DNA from: Panicum virgatum
Lineage: Eukaryota > Streptophyta > Magnoliopsida > Poales > Poaceae
Assembly (NCBI RefSeq): GCF_016808335.1
Contig: NC_053147.1
Span: 68,074,960 to 68,138,959 of the forward strand
DNA: 64,000 nucleotides
Direction: 5' to 3'
Part shown: in pieces, positions 46,460 to 60,056 of the stretch
How positions within the stretch are numbered: the first letter of the stretch is position 1
How the letters are laid out: every line of letters begins with the position of its first letter
Made by a program: the position numbers and the translations under genes
Notes under the pieces: generated by a model
Seen by the model: only the letters and a program-made list of their open reading frames with translations
What the model was told of the DNA's origin: nothing
The model's database searches: none

Positions 46460-47872
46460 TGACAGACCCGCCAGGTTAAAACGCTTAATTAAATATAACC
46501 GTCATCATTTGAACATATCAGACGCATTAGTTTAATTAAATATAATTTGACAGGCTGTTTGCAACCCACATGCCAATCGAAACACACCAAAAGTCTCGCA
46601 CGAAGGCGAGCGCAGAAAGTACCAACATGATATAATCTTACAAAAATAGTAAATAATATTAAGGTATTTACAAAAATGACTTTTTCAAACTAAAGTTCAC
46701 ATAATAAATGATAGCAGCGGAAGAGAGTTTATCCTGTGGAAAATTTTCATTAGAAACCAAATGAAATGAAATAAAATACAATGATAACTACGAAGACGCG
46801 AGGACGTCACATCGAACCCACCGATGTGAATCCGGGTTAGCTCCTATACCTGAAATAGGGTAAACAACAAACCCTGAGTATACTAATACTCAGCAAGACT
46901 TACCCGACTATTGGGTATACTTAGCCCACATATCTAGACATGAAAAGCTTTCTGGCTGGTGGTTTATTTTACAGAAAAGCGTCAAAAAGTGAATTTTTAT
47001 TTTCAATATTTTAGCTCCAAGTTCTATATAGACTAACCATGATCTAATATTTGCATAAACCAACTAAAGCAAACATGGTAGAATATTAATCACAATTTAA
47101 AATAGATATCAAAATATATAATATAATCCATGTTCCATATCATATTACTACGATGTGACGCAATTGATCAAGGTGCTCATATCCGAGAGCGATTGACGGC
47201 GAATCGATCCGATTTAACCTTGCAAGGTGGACCTAACCAACACGGCACGCATTTGCCCCGTCGGACTATACGAGCCAACCATTCCCCTCCCCGGTTCGAA
47301 CTACAGAACCGCCCCACCTGCATATAGTCAGCCGGGCTCAACGAGAGACACCAAAAGTAAATACATGCATCCCAATTCTCCACGACTACCCGACTCGCTC
47401 TAAGGGGTAGGTAGAAGTTCTGTACTTTCGAATCAAGGCAGTACTAGGCTTACCGGTTTCGACTACCTCATACTCCCGGCATGCGGTTAGTACAATTCAA
47501 CATGATCACCAGGGCCAACAACGGTACGGTCCTCAATCGACACAGACAGGAGCTAGGACAACCAGGAACTCTGTCTTGTTGCCATACCTACATCTCATCA
47601 TCACTCCCCATCCGGTCTCAATTTTCCATCGTTCAATTATTATTCCAATAGCTCATATACCAAAATATAAAGATATCCTATATCTCACGAGTAACAGGGG
47701 ATTACTCGACTTCTATCCTATAGCTCGCGAGTGACAAGGAATCACTCGACTTCTACCGCAATCTATTGAGCATAGCAGTGCTATCGACCTACACATACTA
47801 GTATAAGACCAAGGGAACCTAGGGATCATGCAACTAAGGTTCCAGACAATTCCTTTAAACGTAATGCACAAG

Positions 47873-47934
<62 letters not shown>

Positions 47935-48180
47935 CATAATGTAAAAATAGTAGGTTATGCACCGGGGCTTGTCTGGGGGTAACACTAAGTCAGTGTTAAT
48001 GCTATTAAGGCCTTGGGCCCTTCCGACCTTGGGCCGGGTCTTTGGTTGCTTCAGCGGGTACTTCCATCTTCTGGCGATATCCGTCGAACACCGTCTTGTG
48101 GGTCGACTCCAACACCGCGTGCTTCACGTCCACACGCATACATCTAGCGTACCTAAATGAGGTGCAATAATGCATATGCA

Positions 48181-48237
<57 letters not shown>

Positions 48238-49253
48238 CCAATTAATGCACATGCATATGATATAAACTAGTGTAGCTAAAATTCCCAACTTACAAAAGAA
48301 CCATACTCAAAATGAACTAGCTGGCGGACTGTACGCTATGCGGCAGCGGACTGTCCGCAACTCAACCTTACCGACCTACCAGAACTACCAACGGCTCTGG
48401 ATAAACTTACAACTATACCGCTGACTGTCCGCGATCCGGTAGCGGGCTGTCGGCAGTACATCCTTGCAAACTCACCAGAACCAACAACATCTCTGGACGA
48501 AATTCAAGCTCTACGGTGGACTGTCCGCTCCCCATTAGCGGACCGTCCGCAATTCACTCTGCCAACCCACCAGAGACAACGACGTCTCTGGACAAACTTC
48601 TAATCTTACCGGCGGACCGTCCGGCCCTTTTTGGCGGACCGTCTGCGGTTCATTTACGTGAGACCACCAGAAACCCAACGCCTCTGGACAAATTCTAACT
48701 TAACTTGCGGACTGTCCGGCCCCCTAAGCGGACCGTCCGCGGTTCGTCTTTTTAACATCGCACGACAGGCGGCAGCAAGCGCGGCGGCGGCGGTGGCGGC
48801 CGTTCACCGGCGCCGGCGGCGCACACCGGAAGGGGAAAAAAGGCCGGGGAGCACAAATAACTCACCATGAATCCATTCTTGCGGTCGGTTCGGACGGAGG
48901 ATGACCGGAGAAGCGGATCGACGGTGGAGCAAAGCTTCAAGCGGGCTCCAATGCTGACCGGCGGTGGCGGGGCGATTCCGGCGGGGAGAACCTGGGCTGG
49001 GGGTTGGGAAAGATGGAGGAGGTGCTAGGGAAGATGCTCGCGCAAGGAATCGAGGTATGGTAGCTAGAGGAGGGAGATCAAAGGAAGGGGGCGACAGTGG
49101 AGCGAGCGGACGAGCGGAGCTCGTCATTGGTCGATGTGAGGAGAAGAGGAGATGACAGCCGAGTCCCATAAGCAGGTGAAATATCTAGGTGTTACCTGGG
49201 CAGACCGTCCGTCGCTCCAGAGCGGACCATCCGGAGTTTTCTTGGGTGTTACA
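46460..49253 (-). mobile_element. solo LTR, long-LTR family, copy 2, inside the DC1 gene
   Basis: Reverse-oriented relative of the 14.4-kb LTR. In its own direction it begins TGTAACACC and ends ...GGCGGGTCTGTCA. The sequence ggggt is found at both flanks (46454-46458 and 49254-49258), one base off on the left. It shares the tactaatactcagcaag segment, the GCGGACNGTCCGC array (about 48320-48750) and the promoter-proximal region. It contains (TA)n at 47875-47932 and 48185-48231. No gag or pol. Confidence 0.8.
48320..48750 (-). repeat. dyad-motif tandem repeat in LTR copy 2
   Basis: Paired GCGGACCGTCCGC-type near-palindromes recur about every 90-100 bp with accagagacnnngacgtctctgg hairpins between them, matching the array of copy 1 but with more mismatches. 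Confidence 0.75.
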
Positions 49254-49764
49254 GGGGTTCCGGTTCTCAATGCACAGCTCGAAGGAGAGGCCGGCCAGCT
49301 TCAAGCTCTCCGGCAGGCCTGCGCAGCAGGGGTGGACCGACGTCGTGGTCGAGCTCGGGGCAGTGGTAGGCGAGCCCGCGCGCGCCGACGCCGCACGCGT
49401 CGCAGGACCGGGGGACCTCGGGCTCGCACCGGAGCAGGAACCGGAAGCCCCCGATCTCCCGCGCGTCAGGGGCCAGCGCGCAGCCGGTGTGGAGGTCCAG
49501 GTTGCAGCTGGCCACGCCGCCTCCGCGCCCGCACTCGTACCTCGCGCTCGCGCCGGAGCCAGGCTGCTTGCAGGCGTCGCATCGAAATTGCACGCCGTCG
49601 TCGCCGGGGACGAGCTTCATGCTGTGGGGCTCATGGAACGCGTGGCGGACACTTGCGGGAAGGCCGCCGCCGGAGTGGGCGGCGACGCTCAGCTTCGTCA
49701 TGGATCGAGATGAATAGATGATGGATGTCGATGGGCTGCCGCTGCTCGATCAGAGGCACGTGCA

Positions 49765-49776
49765 GATTTATTTATA
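49765..49776 (-). promoter_or_regulatory. TATA box of the DC1 pseudogene
   Basis: The minus strand reads tataaataaatc about 65-75 bp before the ATG at 49701. The promoter survives although the gene is broken. Confidence 0.6.
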
Positions 49777-49878
49777 GACGAGAGGAGACGGGCTCCTGGC
49801 TGGGTGGTCATCGACTCGCTGGCTCGTTGTGCTAGTTCTCTCGTACGCGCTTCAATGGCGGTTGCTTGGGAACTACTA

Positions 49879-50093
49879 CCTCCGTTCTAAAATATAAATA
49901 TTCGTTGACTTCTGTTCCATCTTATTCAAAAAATTTATGAAAATATTATTTATTTTGTTATGACATATTTTATCATCGTATATACTTGAAGTATATCTTA
50001 ATTATTTTTATTTTTTCTCAAATTTTTTGAATAAGACGAATGATCAAATATAATCAGGAGAAGTCAACAAATACTTATATTTTGGGACAGAGG
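49879..50093. mobile_element. Stowaway MITE
   Basis: Ends cctccgttctaaaatataa and, in reverse complement, cctctgtcccaaaatataa. The inverted arms extend about 38 bp (to gttgacttct). TA dinucleotides flank both ends (49877-49878 and 50094-50095), as for Tc1/mariner-type MITEs. Confidence 0.85.
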
Positions 50094-52824
<2,731 letters not shown>

Positions 52825-53009
52825 TGTTGTGGTAAAATTGTAGAGACAATGGAATACTGCAGCCATGGAGTTAAGGCAAATTGCAACAGCTATGGAATTA
52901 AGGCCAGAGTAACAGCCATGGTTCATGACCATAGATCAATTTAATTACTGCTGTTACACAGTGCATGAATGGGTTACACTAATTCCTGAAATTAGTGACC
53001 TTGTAATCT

Positions 53010-53099
<90 letters not shown>

Positions 53100-53160
53100 C
53101 CTTGAGATCAATGAAATTCAGCCATTTGTCATTATTTGTCTCTACAATTTTACCACAACA
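52825..53160 (+). repeat. copia-like LTR, forward copy
   Basis: Begins TGTTGTGGTAAAATTGTAG and ends CTACAATTTTACCACAACA, perfect inverted termini of an LTR. It is followed by cgttatcagcagc, a likely primer-binding site. It contains a (TA)n tract at 53013-53098. Confidence 0.78.
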
Positions 53161-54449
53161 CGTTATCAGCAGCTTCTTCTAATTGAGCAAGAACAGGTTA
53201 CCAGTTTTGCAAGGGTAAGTATGGCCCGTAGATCAATTTTCTTTGAGCTGGTTCCTCTCTCCCTAGAAATCTCCGTGCACGACTCCTTCGTCGCCTGCTA
53301 GATGCACTCCTCCAGCTCCAGTGTGTCACCCTCAACGCGGCAGGGGCTTCTTCAATCGTGGAGGAAGACGCCGCAACAGTCACGCCGCTGCCCGAAGAGC
53401 TGCTCAAGCCAACAGCAGCGACTCCAGCACTCATGCGACTCATCTCGGATACGAGGGACCCGTCATGGTGATGGCGTTCTGTCCTCGCCATGGCCAGTCG
53501 TCCTATCCTTGTGGCAACGACGGTTCCACTTCACCGGAGTACACGCCGGCAATGCCGCCAAACTCTCCAACTCCGGCCGCGCCGCCGGAATTCCTTCTCA
53601 GAGGCATGTTTGCCGCGCGCCGCGGAGCCCCGCGCTTCTCCATGATTGCAGGCAGCTCCAACAACAACGCCCCGGCAACACCGCCTCCACCTCCACCACC
53701 AGCTCCCTCGACTGCCGGCCGCCCGACCGCAACCGCGGCGGCCAACGCGCGTCCCGGCCACATCATCAAGACCGGGCACGTCCCAGCCGAGACGAGCGGC
53801 GGCGGTGCGGCCCGACGCCCCCCGCCCTCAGGTGAGGGAGAGGCTTGAGCAGAGCGGGGGAGACGGGTCCAGTAAGAGGCGAACGGCGGCACCGGACCGC
53901 TGTGCCGTGCAGCCGCCGCCGCGCTGCGCAGATGCGCCGTCGGTGCGCTGCCGCCGTGCCGCTCGCTGATGCGCCAGCAGCATGCCGTCGCCTGAGGCCG
54001 CCTCGTCGCGCTGATGCGTCGCGCCGGTGTGCCACCGCGCTGATGTTCCATGGCTGCGCTGGTACTCCGATGAAGAGGAACCGTCATCGCCACAAGGATA
54101 GGACGACTGGTCATGACGAGGACAGAACGCCGTCACCATGACGGGTGCCTCATGTCCACGATGAGTCGCGTGAGTGCTAGAGTCGCTGCTGTTGGCTTGA
54201 GTAGCTCTTCGGGCAGCGGCGTGACCGTTGCGGCGTCTTCCTCCACGATTGAAGAAGCCCCTGCCGCGTCGAGGGTGACGCACTGGAGTCCGGAGGAGTG
54301 CATCCAGCAGGGGACGACGGAGTCGTGCACGGAGATTTGTAGGGAGAGAGAGGAACCAACTTCAAAGGAAATTGATCTACAGGTCATTCTTACCCTTGCA
54401 AAACTGGTAACTCTTGTTCTTGCTCAATTGGAAGAAGCTGCTGATAACG

Positions 54450-54704
54450 TGTTGTGGTAAAATTGTAGAGACAATGGAATAGTGACAAATGGCTGAATTT
54501 CATTGATCTCAAAGTTATATATATATATATATATATATATAAGATTGCAAGGTCACTAATTTCAGGAATTAGTGTAACCCATTGATGCCCTGTGTAACAA
54601 CAGTAATAAATTTGATTTATGGTCATGAACCATGGCTGTTACTCTGGCGTCTGGCCTTAATTCCATAGCTGTTGCAATTTGCCTTAACTCCATGGCTGCT
54701 GTAT
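54450..54704 (-). repeat. copia-like LTR, inverted truncated copy
   Basis: Plus-strand start tgttgtggtaaaattgtag; it ends at ctccatggctgctgtatta, where the forward copy would continue into its LTR terminus. Confidence 0.7.
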
Positions 54705-55789
54705 TAGTGAGGTCAAATACAGATGTTTTGTAATAAGTCGGACTCTCAAGTCCAATCCTTTGCGGCTTTAGTCCGTGTAGTCTGTCAGTAAAGAACTCTA
54801 GGCCCAGCAGTGCTAGAGATACCCAAACAATCATCACAGCGCTCACCTGGGAATGGAACACGGACGCGATTATGCGTCGTTTCACGTGGAGATTCCGCGA
54901 ACCATCATCTTAAAGGGAGTGTGATTTGTTAGATACGGTCTAAATTTATTATTTGCCACACGGAGATAGAAAGGATATGTGCATGTATGTAGAAAGGACA
55001 AAATAATGACATCACCCACATGCAAATAAGTTTTAAACAAAAAAATCTGTAAATCCCTAAGGTAATATTCAAATTAAATTCCGATTACACCATTGTATTT
55101 CTTGAGTCAACATTTTCGAAACAAGACCACACTTAACTATATTTTGACAATTTTTATTTTCAAACATTTTTTCATAAAACTTGAAAGTATGAATTACTGC
55201 AAACAAATGCAAATCACTTTGCGAACAATCTATTAAATCCGACGAACAAATGACATTACAATGCGAACAAAATTTGAACATCACAAATAAAAAATTGGTG
55301 CATGCATGTTGTCAGCTAAATAGGAGAGAGATTCTGCATATGCATATAAACAAAAGACAATGAAGATGATGTCTCCATATGCATGCAAATGCAAAATTAA
55401 AAAAAATAAACTATTGAACTGTGCATCCAAATTAAATCTAGATCGCACCATTATCTTCCTTGTCATAAATTTGGAATGCACCATGATCTTTCTTATGATG
55501 AGATTTTCAAAATAAGACCCCACTTGTATAAATTTGCACAATATTTTTCAAAAACATTTTTAAATACAAAATAATTAGTTTCAAGCTACTGTGAAGAAAT
55601 ATTTTAAATATATAAATAATTAATTATTTCATACTAGAACAAAAAGTTAAACATGATGCACAAATAATAATATACTACGAAAAAATTAAATATCACAAAT
55701 ATTTTTATATAGAATAAACAATAAAATAAATATCATGAGCAAATGAGTCAATATTACTGAATAATTTAGTCCAAAAGCGACACGGTATC
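54705..55789. other. AT-rich intergenic stretch, no gene seen
   Basis: Short, unrelated frames only. Two similar passages (55080-55150 and 55430-55560, both with 'gatttgcaccatt.../aataagaccccactt') suggest an old local duplication. Confidence 0.4.
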
Positions 55790-56065
55790 TTGGGCATTCC
55801 TCATCGAGGTGTTGCATGTAGTCAGTTTCGGCACAAGATGCTGCAGCTGGATCTCCATCCTCTTGTCCTCCGTATCGTCGCAATGCAGTGGAAGCTGGGA
55901 TTGTTCAGAAACTCGAGGTTCTAGCAATCATGTAGCAATGCAATGTCTACGCGGACGACGTCATTATGTTTGCAAGCCCAACAGTGCAGGAAGCTAGAGC
56001 GATCAACAGAATCCTGAAATTTTTTGGTGAAGCAGCAGGACTACACGCCCCGGCCCAACGTCCTA
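55790..56065 (+). pseudogene. LINE reverse-transcriptase fragment
   Basis: A short piece reads EAGIVQKLEVLAIM, a TAG stop, then NVYADDVIMFASPTVQEARA and INRILKFFGEAAGLHAP. YADD followed by a hydrophobic stretch and FGEAAGL is the LINE reverse-transcriptase core. It is truncated on both sides; the upstream part is frame-scrambled. Confidence 0.7.
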
Positions 56066-56087
56066 AGGGCCGAAGTGGACGACGGAA

Positions 56088-56948
56088 TATGAAAATATCC
56101 TATTTATCTACCTAAACTATGGGCCGAGTTTGTATTTTCACCCTAAACTCGAATACCAATTATTTTACTTCTCAGACTTGCAATACCGGACATATGATCT
56201 CCTTGGGTGGTTTTTCTTAGTGGTTTTCCTCTTTTTCTTTTATATTTATTTTGGGTGAAATTTTGAAAAATCGCAAAAAAATCATAAAATAAAAAATTCA
56301 ATTTTATTGTACTCCACATGAGTAAATCTATGCAATGAACATATTATATGATATGATTTAGTAAAAATTGTTTTTTACTATTAGATATATACTTTTATGT
56401 AATTAATTCATGTCTGTATTTTCCTTAGTCTAATTATGATAAAAATTTTATGGTGGACCGATAATTATATTATGGAGCTGTAGTAAAAATTTAGTGTTTA
56501 TTGGATCATGTATGCTTGAGAAACCAAAGAGTCTAATATAGCTTGGAATTAAACTCATGAATCTATAACTCAGGCATGTATGATCCAATGAGTATGAAAT
56601 TTTTATTAGAGAATAATCATGTAATGATTAGACCACCATAAAAAATTCATTATAATTGGATCATGGAAAATTTGATATGAATTAATTACATAAAATACAT
56701 ATTTAGAAGTACAACAAAGTTTTTTACTAAATTATATCCTATTATATCTAATCATGTGGAGTCAACAAAATTGAATTTTCCATTTCTTAAAAATTTATCC
56801 AAAATAAATATAAAAAGAAAGAAAATCATTAACAAAAACTGGGCAAGGAGGTCACTTATCCGGTATCGCGAATCTAAATAGTCAAAATACCCGATTTTTT
56901 ATGGAAATTTAAACTCGGTCCACAATCTAAATAGGACTTTTTCCGACC
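56088..56948. mobile_element. long-TIR element, about 860 bp
   Basis: The left arm (tcctatttatctacctaaactatgg..., 56095-56230) and right arm (56815-56940) are inverted repeats of about 130 bp sharing gccgagttt, aataccgg and ctccttgg. The AT-rich core has no gene. It is similar in design, not in sequence, to the 43.2-kb element. Confidence 0.65.
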
Positions 56949-58098
56949 CGATAACAAAGGGCCCCTTTGAACGGGCGTGCCTAGTTTACGGTCGCCCGTT
57001 GGGATTCGACCGTGCGGTCGATTTTCTGACCAGCGCACCTTTTCATTTTAGGTAAGAAATTATATTTCTTTCTTTCTCTTTTCGGAATACAGATTCCCGC
57101 CGCTTATTTCCTTCTCTTTTCGGGAAACAGGTTCCCGCCGCATGCAAGAAGACTAATCGCGCCCCACTCCATCTCTTTCAGGAATCGTTTTTCTTCGGGA
57201 TGTGGGATAATAGGGTGCAAATATCGGGTGGGGGAGTCAAAATAAAACTAAGTTTTAAAGTTACAATTAAAGAATTTGGAACATTAAAAATATATAATTT
57301 ACGAAATTGACCTCGACAAAATTTACATGTTGTAAAAAAAGGAAAAGTTTGATATAAAAATTTTTGACATGACAAAATTTATAGACAATAGAGTGTTGAA
57401 CATTTTTGTGGGAAAAAATTATACCTCAAAAAAATAAATTTAAAATTAACAAAATTGAACCCGACAAACTTTACATGTTCGAAAAGAAGGAAAAAGGTCT
57501 GACATGAAAATTTCTTACATGAAAAAATTTATAGATAATATAGTATTGAACAATTTTGTGGGAAAACCTTGTACGCGAAAAAAGATTGGAAGAAAATGAA
57601 TTTGAGAAAAAAAAACTTTACTACATGAACATCTTTAAAAAAAATTGAGGACAAGTTTACTTCATCAACAAAACAACAAACAATTGGAAAAAAATAGAAT
57701 GATCAAACAAAAAAATGTACGCCACACCTTTACTGTCTCCATATATATATATATATATATAAAATAAAGGATTACAACTATTCAATAACCAACAGAATTT
57801 TGGTGCGCATAAAAAATAGAAATATTTTCTTCCTGCAAACTTTTTTTTGACGTTACTTAGTGGTCTAACAACGCAATGATGCCTGTTTGGAAATCTTCAA
57901 GTATGGCTCCTACAAAAAAAACGGTTGCAAAATATAAGATACGTAAAATATATGATATTTGAATTTGGTGAACTAATGGATGGGCATAGGCTAGGGTGGT
58001 GGGGTACCTTCTGGTCCCTGCAATGTTGTTCTCCAGAATTACACCCTGGTTTATAGAGATAGAAATAAAATTTAATTAAAAGAAATGATGAAGAAGGT

Positions 58099-58373
58099 GA
58101 AGACATAGGACTCGTCGATAGCCTCAGGAGATCCAGGAAGCCACTCAGTATCCTTCACAAGTGCTTCTTCAACAAAGTTGTCGACGTCAAAATGAGTCAG
58201 ACCTCTGCAAGCATTATGTTACAGATTGAAAAATAAGAAGCAGTTGGCTTTAAAAGCCTAAACAAGCTTATTAGTTAGAAGGCTTTGTATCTGATCATAT
58301 CTGGAAAGATCAACACATCTCCATTAGATGACTCAGTGCCATCTTCTCCTTCACAGATGGTCAATTTGGTCTG
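58099..58373 (-). pseudogene. captured fragment of a sucrase/ferredoxin-like gene
   Basis: Two minus-strand exon-like pieces. The first (about 58373-58286) reads TKLTICEGEDGTESSNGDV and LIFPDMIRY. The second (about 58202-58099) reads LTHFDVDNFVEEALVKDTEW and LPGSPEAIDESYVF. Joined order and sequence match the middle of plant sucrase/ferredoxin-like family proteins, just before their VCCHGSRDRRCG cysteine motif, which is absent here. The ~80-bp gap between them is an intron with AG at its 3' end, but the donor is now CC rather than GT. Only about 64 residues remain, so no function is expected. The family call is from memory. Confidence 0.68.
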
Positions 58374-59359
58374 TGTCATGGTAGAATATACCATTCATTA
58401 GCAATAAACAAAATTATTAGCAAAAACCTGCTGAATTCAATTACAACCTTTTCCTGGCAGCGAACTTTTTTTAAAAAAAACAAAGAACATATAGAGTTAG
58501 AGAATAAAAACTAAACCGGAACGAAAATCTAGACTCATAGAGCTCACTAGTGTTCAAGTGAATTCCTGGGCCATGTCCAAAAATGCTCAAAGCACGTTTC
58601 AGGTGGTCCTACAGATACTACTAAAACACGATTCATGACAAGGATCAAGAAGGAACCATAAAATTAGCAAATAACCATACGGAGGGGCCATATAAGTTTC
58701 ATGTGCAAATACATTTTAAATGTTAGGATCTGAATACCAAAACAGATACAAAACATGTAAGCACCATCCAAATTGGCAGATGGGTGTGTTAAATCAAATA
58801 ATTCATGGGCACTTGTGTCCAGTTAACCAAAACCAGAACATATAAATTGAAAGCAAAAGCGCCAAACTGCAAGTCTGCAACTAAATCTAGACTCGCAAAG
58901 CCCAATAGCACAAAGTCAATCCTATGCCAAGCTCAAACCCCAAGCCACGATTCAAATACCGAACAGAATATACTAATATATCAATAAGAGCCAATCTTCA
59001 TCAATTCCCTAGCTACAAATGAGGCGAAAAGAACTAAGGCCTTCTAGATGCAGACAATAAATTGCACTTAGAACTGGCATAAAGCATCAAAATATCAACA
59101 TCGCTAAGCTACATGAAGATAGATCCATCTAGATTGTATGGCTAGTTCACAAACGAAATCATAATAACAAGCAAACAACACATCCGCCAAAGCACTAATC
59201 AAATTGACTCATCAGTGAGCAAGGACTGTAAAACCCCCACATGAACTAGCCTTGTCGTATGCAGACAAAGTCATAAATGAAACTACAATAAATCACCTGA
59301 TAGCTCGAGCTAGTTGAACACTTGACAAAACTACAAAGCATATGGTGACGAAGTCAAAC

Positions 59360-60056
59360 CTTAAAACCCAGACAACCCTAACTGGTTGGGCCGAGTATGG
59401 TAGGATGACGTGATTGGCCCTAATCAATTGGGCCGAGCATAGTAGGATGACGTGACTGTCCTTAATCAGTTGGGCCGAGTATGGCAAGTTGACGTGACGG
59501 ACCCTAATCAGTTGGAATGAGTATGGCTGGTTGATAATGATTGGCCCTAATCAGTTGGGCCGTGTATGGCCGGAGAACGTGATTGGCCCTAATCAGTTGG
59601 GACAAGTATGGCAAGTCAACACTAAAACCCAAGTATGACAGGATATGATGATTGAGTCGAACACTAAAACCCAGACAACCCTAACTCGTTGGGCTGAGTA
59701 TAGTAGGATAATGTGATTGGCCCTAATCAGTTGGGCCGAGTATGACAGGATGACGTGACTGACCCTAATCAATTGGGCCGAGTATGGTAGGTGGACGTTA
59801 GTGACCCTAATCAGTTGAGCCAATTATGGCAAGTCAACCTTCATATATATACTAAAAATCAAGACATATGGTAACAAAGTCGAACCCTAAAAACCCAAAC
59901 AACCCTAACTGGTTGGGCCGAGTATGGTAGGATGACGTGATTGGCCCTAATCAGTTGGGCTGAGTATGACAGGTTGGCGTGACTGGCCCTAATCAGTTGG
60001 GCCGAGTATGGCAGGTTGACGTGACGGACCCTAATCAGTTGGAATGAGTATGCCAC
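59360..60056 (-). repeat. ~53-bp minisatellite with higher-order structure
   Basis: Repeats of 'ggccctaatcagttgggccgagtatggcaggttgacgtgatt' type, about 12 units. Every 220-305 bp a spacer with aaacccagacaaccctaac recurs (59365, 59668, 59890), so the array is built from larger blocks. Minus-strand frames through it (YSAQLIRANHVILPYS) are repeat translations, not genes. Confidence 0.85.

Larger units (their letters stand above)
45995..49701 (-). pseudogene. DC1-domain (divergent C1) protein gene, disrupted by a solo LTR
   Basis: The N-terminal piece (49701 down to 49254) starts MTKLSVAAHSGGG, then HAFHEPHSMKLV, FRCDACKQPGSG, CNLDLHTGCALAP, and RSCDACGVGARGLAYHCPELDHDV, the Cys/His spacing of plant DC1 zinc-binding domains. 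At about 49338 a 4-base excess (ggtc) shifts the frame; the true continuation HPCCAGLPESLKLAG lies in the next frame. A 2.8-kb solo LTR (46460-49253) follows. The piece beyond it reads CVLCCAEEKKRKQGL and LHVACARGLLASES, then needs another frame to reach the typical end RVVIGIIFGNPTATIVDVAG before a TAG at 45995-45997. DC1 proteins are plant-specific, many stress- or defence-linked. This copy cannot make a full product. Confidence 0.85.
52825..54704. mobile_element. inverted duplication of a copia-like LTR plus leader
   Basis: The left arm (52842 to about 53545) holds LTR, primer site and leader/gag start in forward order. The right arm (about 54050-54704) holds the same sequence reversed, with its LTR from 54450 and the outer ~25 bp of that LTR missing. 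Arms are similar over about 650 bp, including GC-rich Arg/Gly coding-like sequence (RGRGFFNRGGRRR). The ~500-bp GC-rich spacer (53546-54049) is unmatched. The structure would fold into a long hairpin if transcribed. No pol gene. Confidence 0.75.

Noticed and set aside
49152..49721. Plus-strand Arg-rich frames of 174-189 codons
   Set aside because: Antisense shadows of the DC1 coding exon, which has conserved Cys/His motifs on the minus strand.
59360..60056. CRISPR-like regular repeat array
   Set aside because: Units are directly adjacent and diverged, spacers themselves repeat, and the context is a plant transposon; it is a minisatellite.
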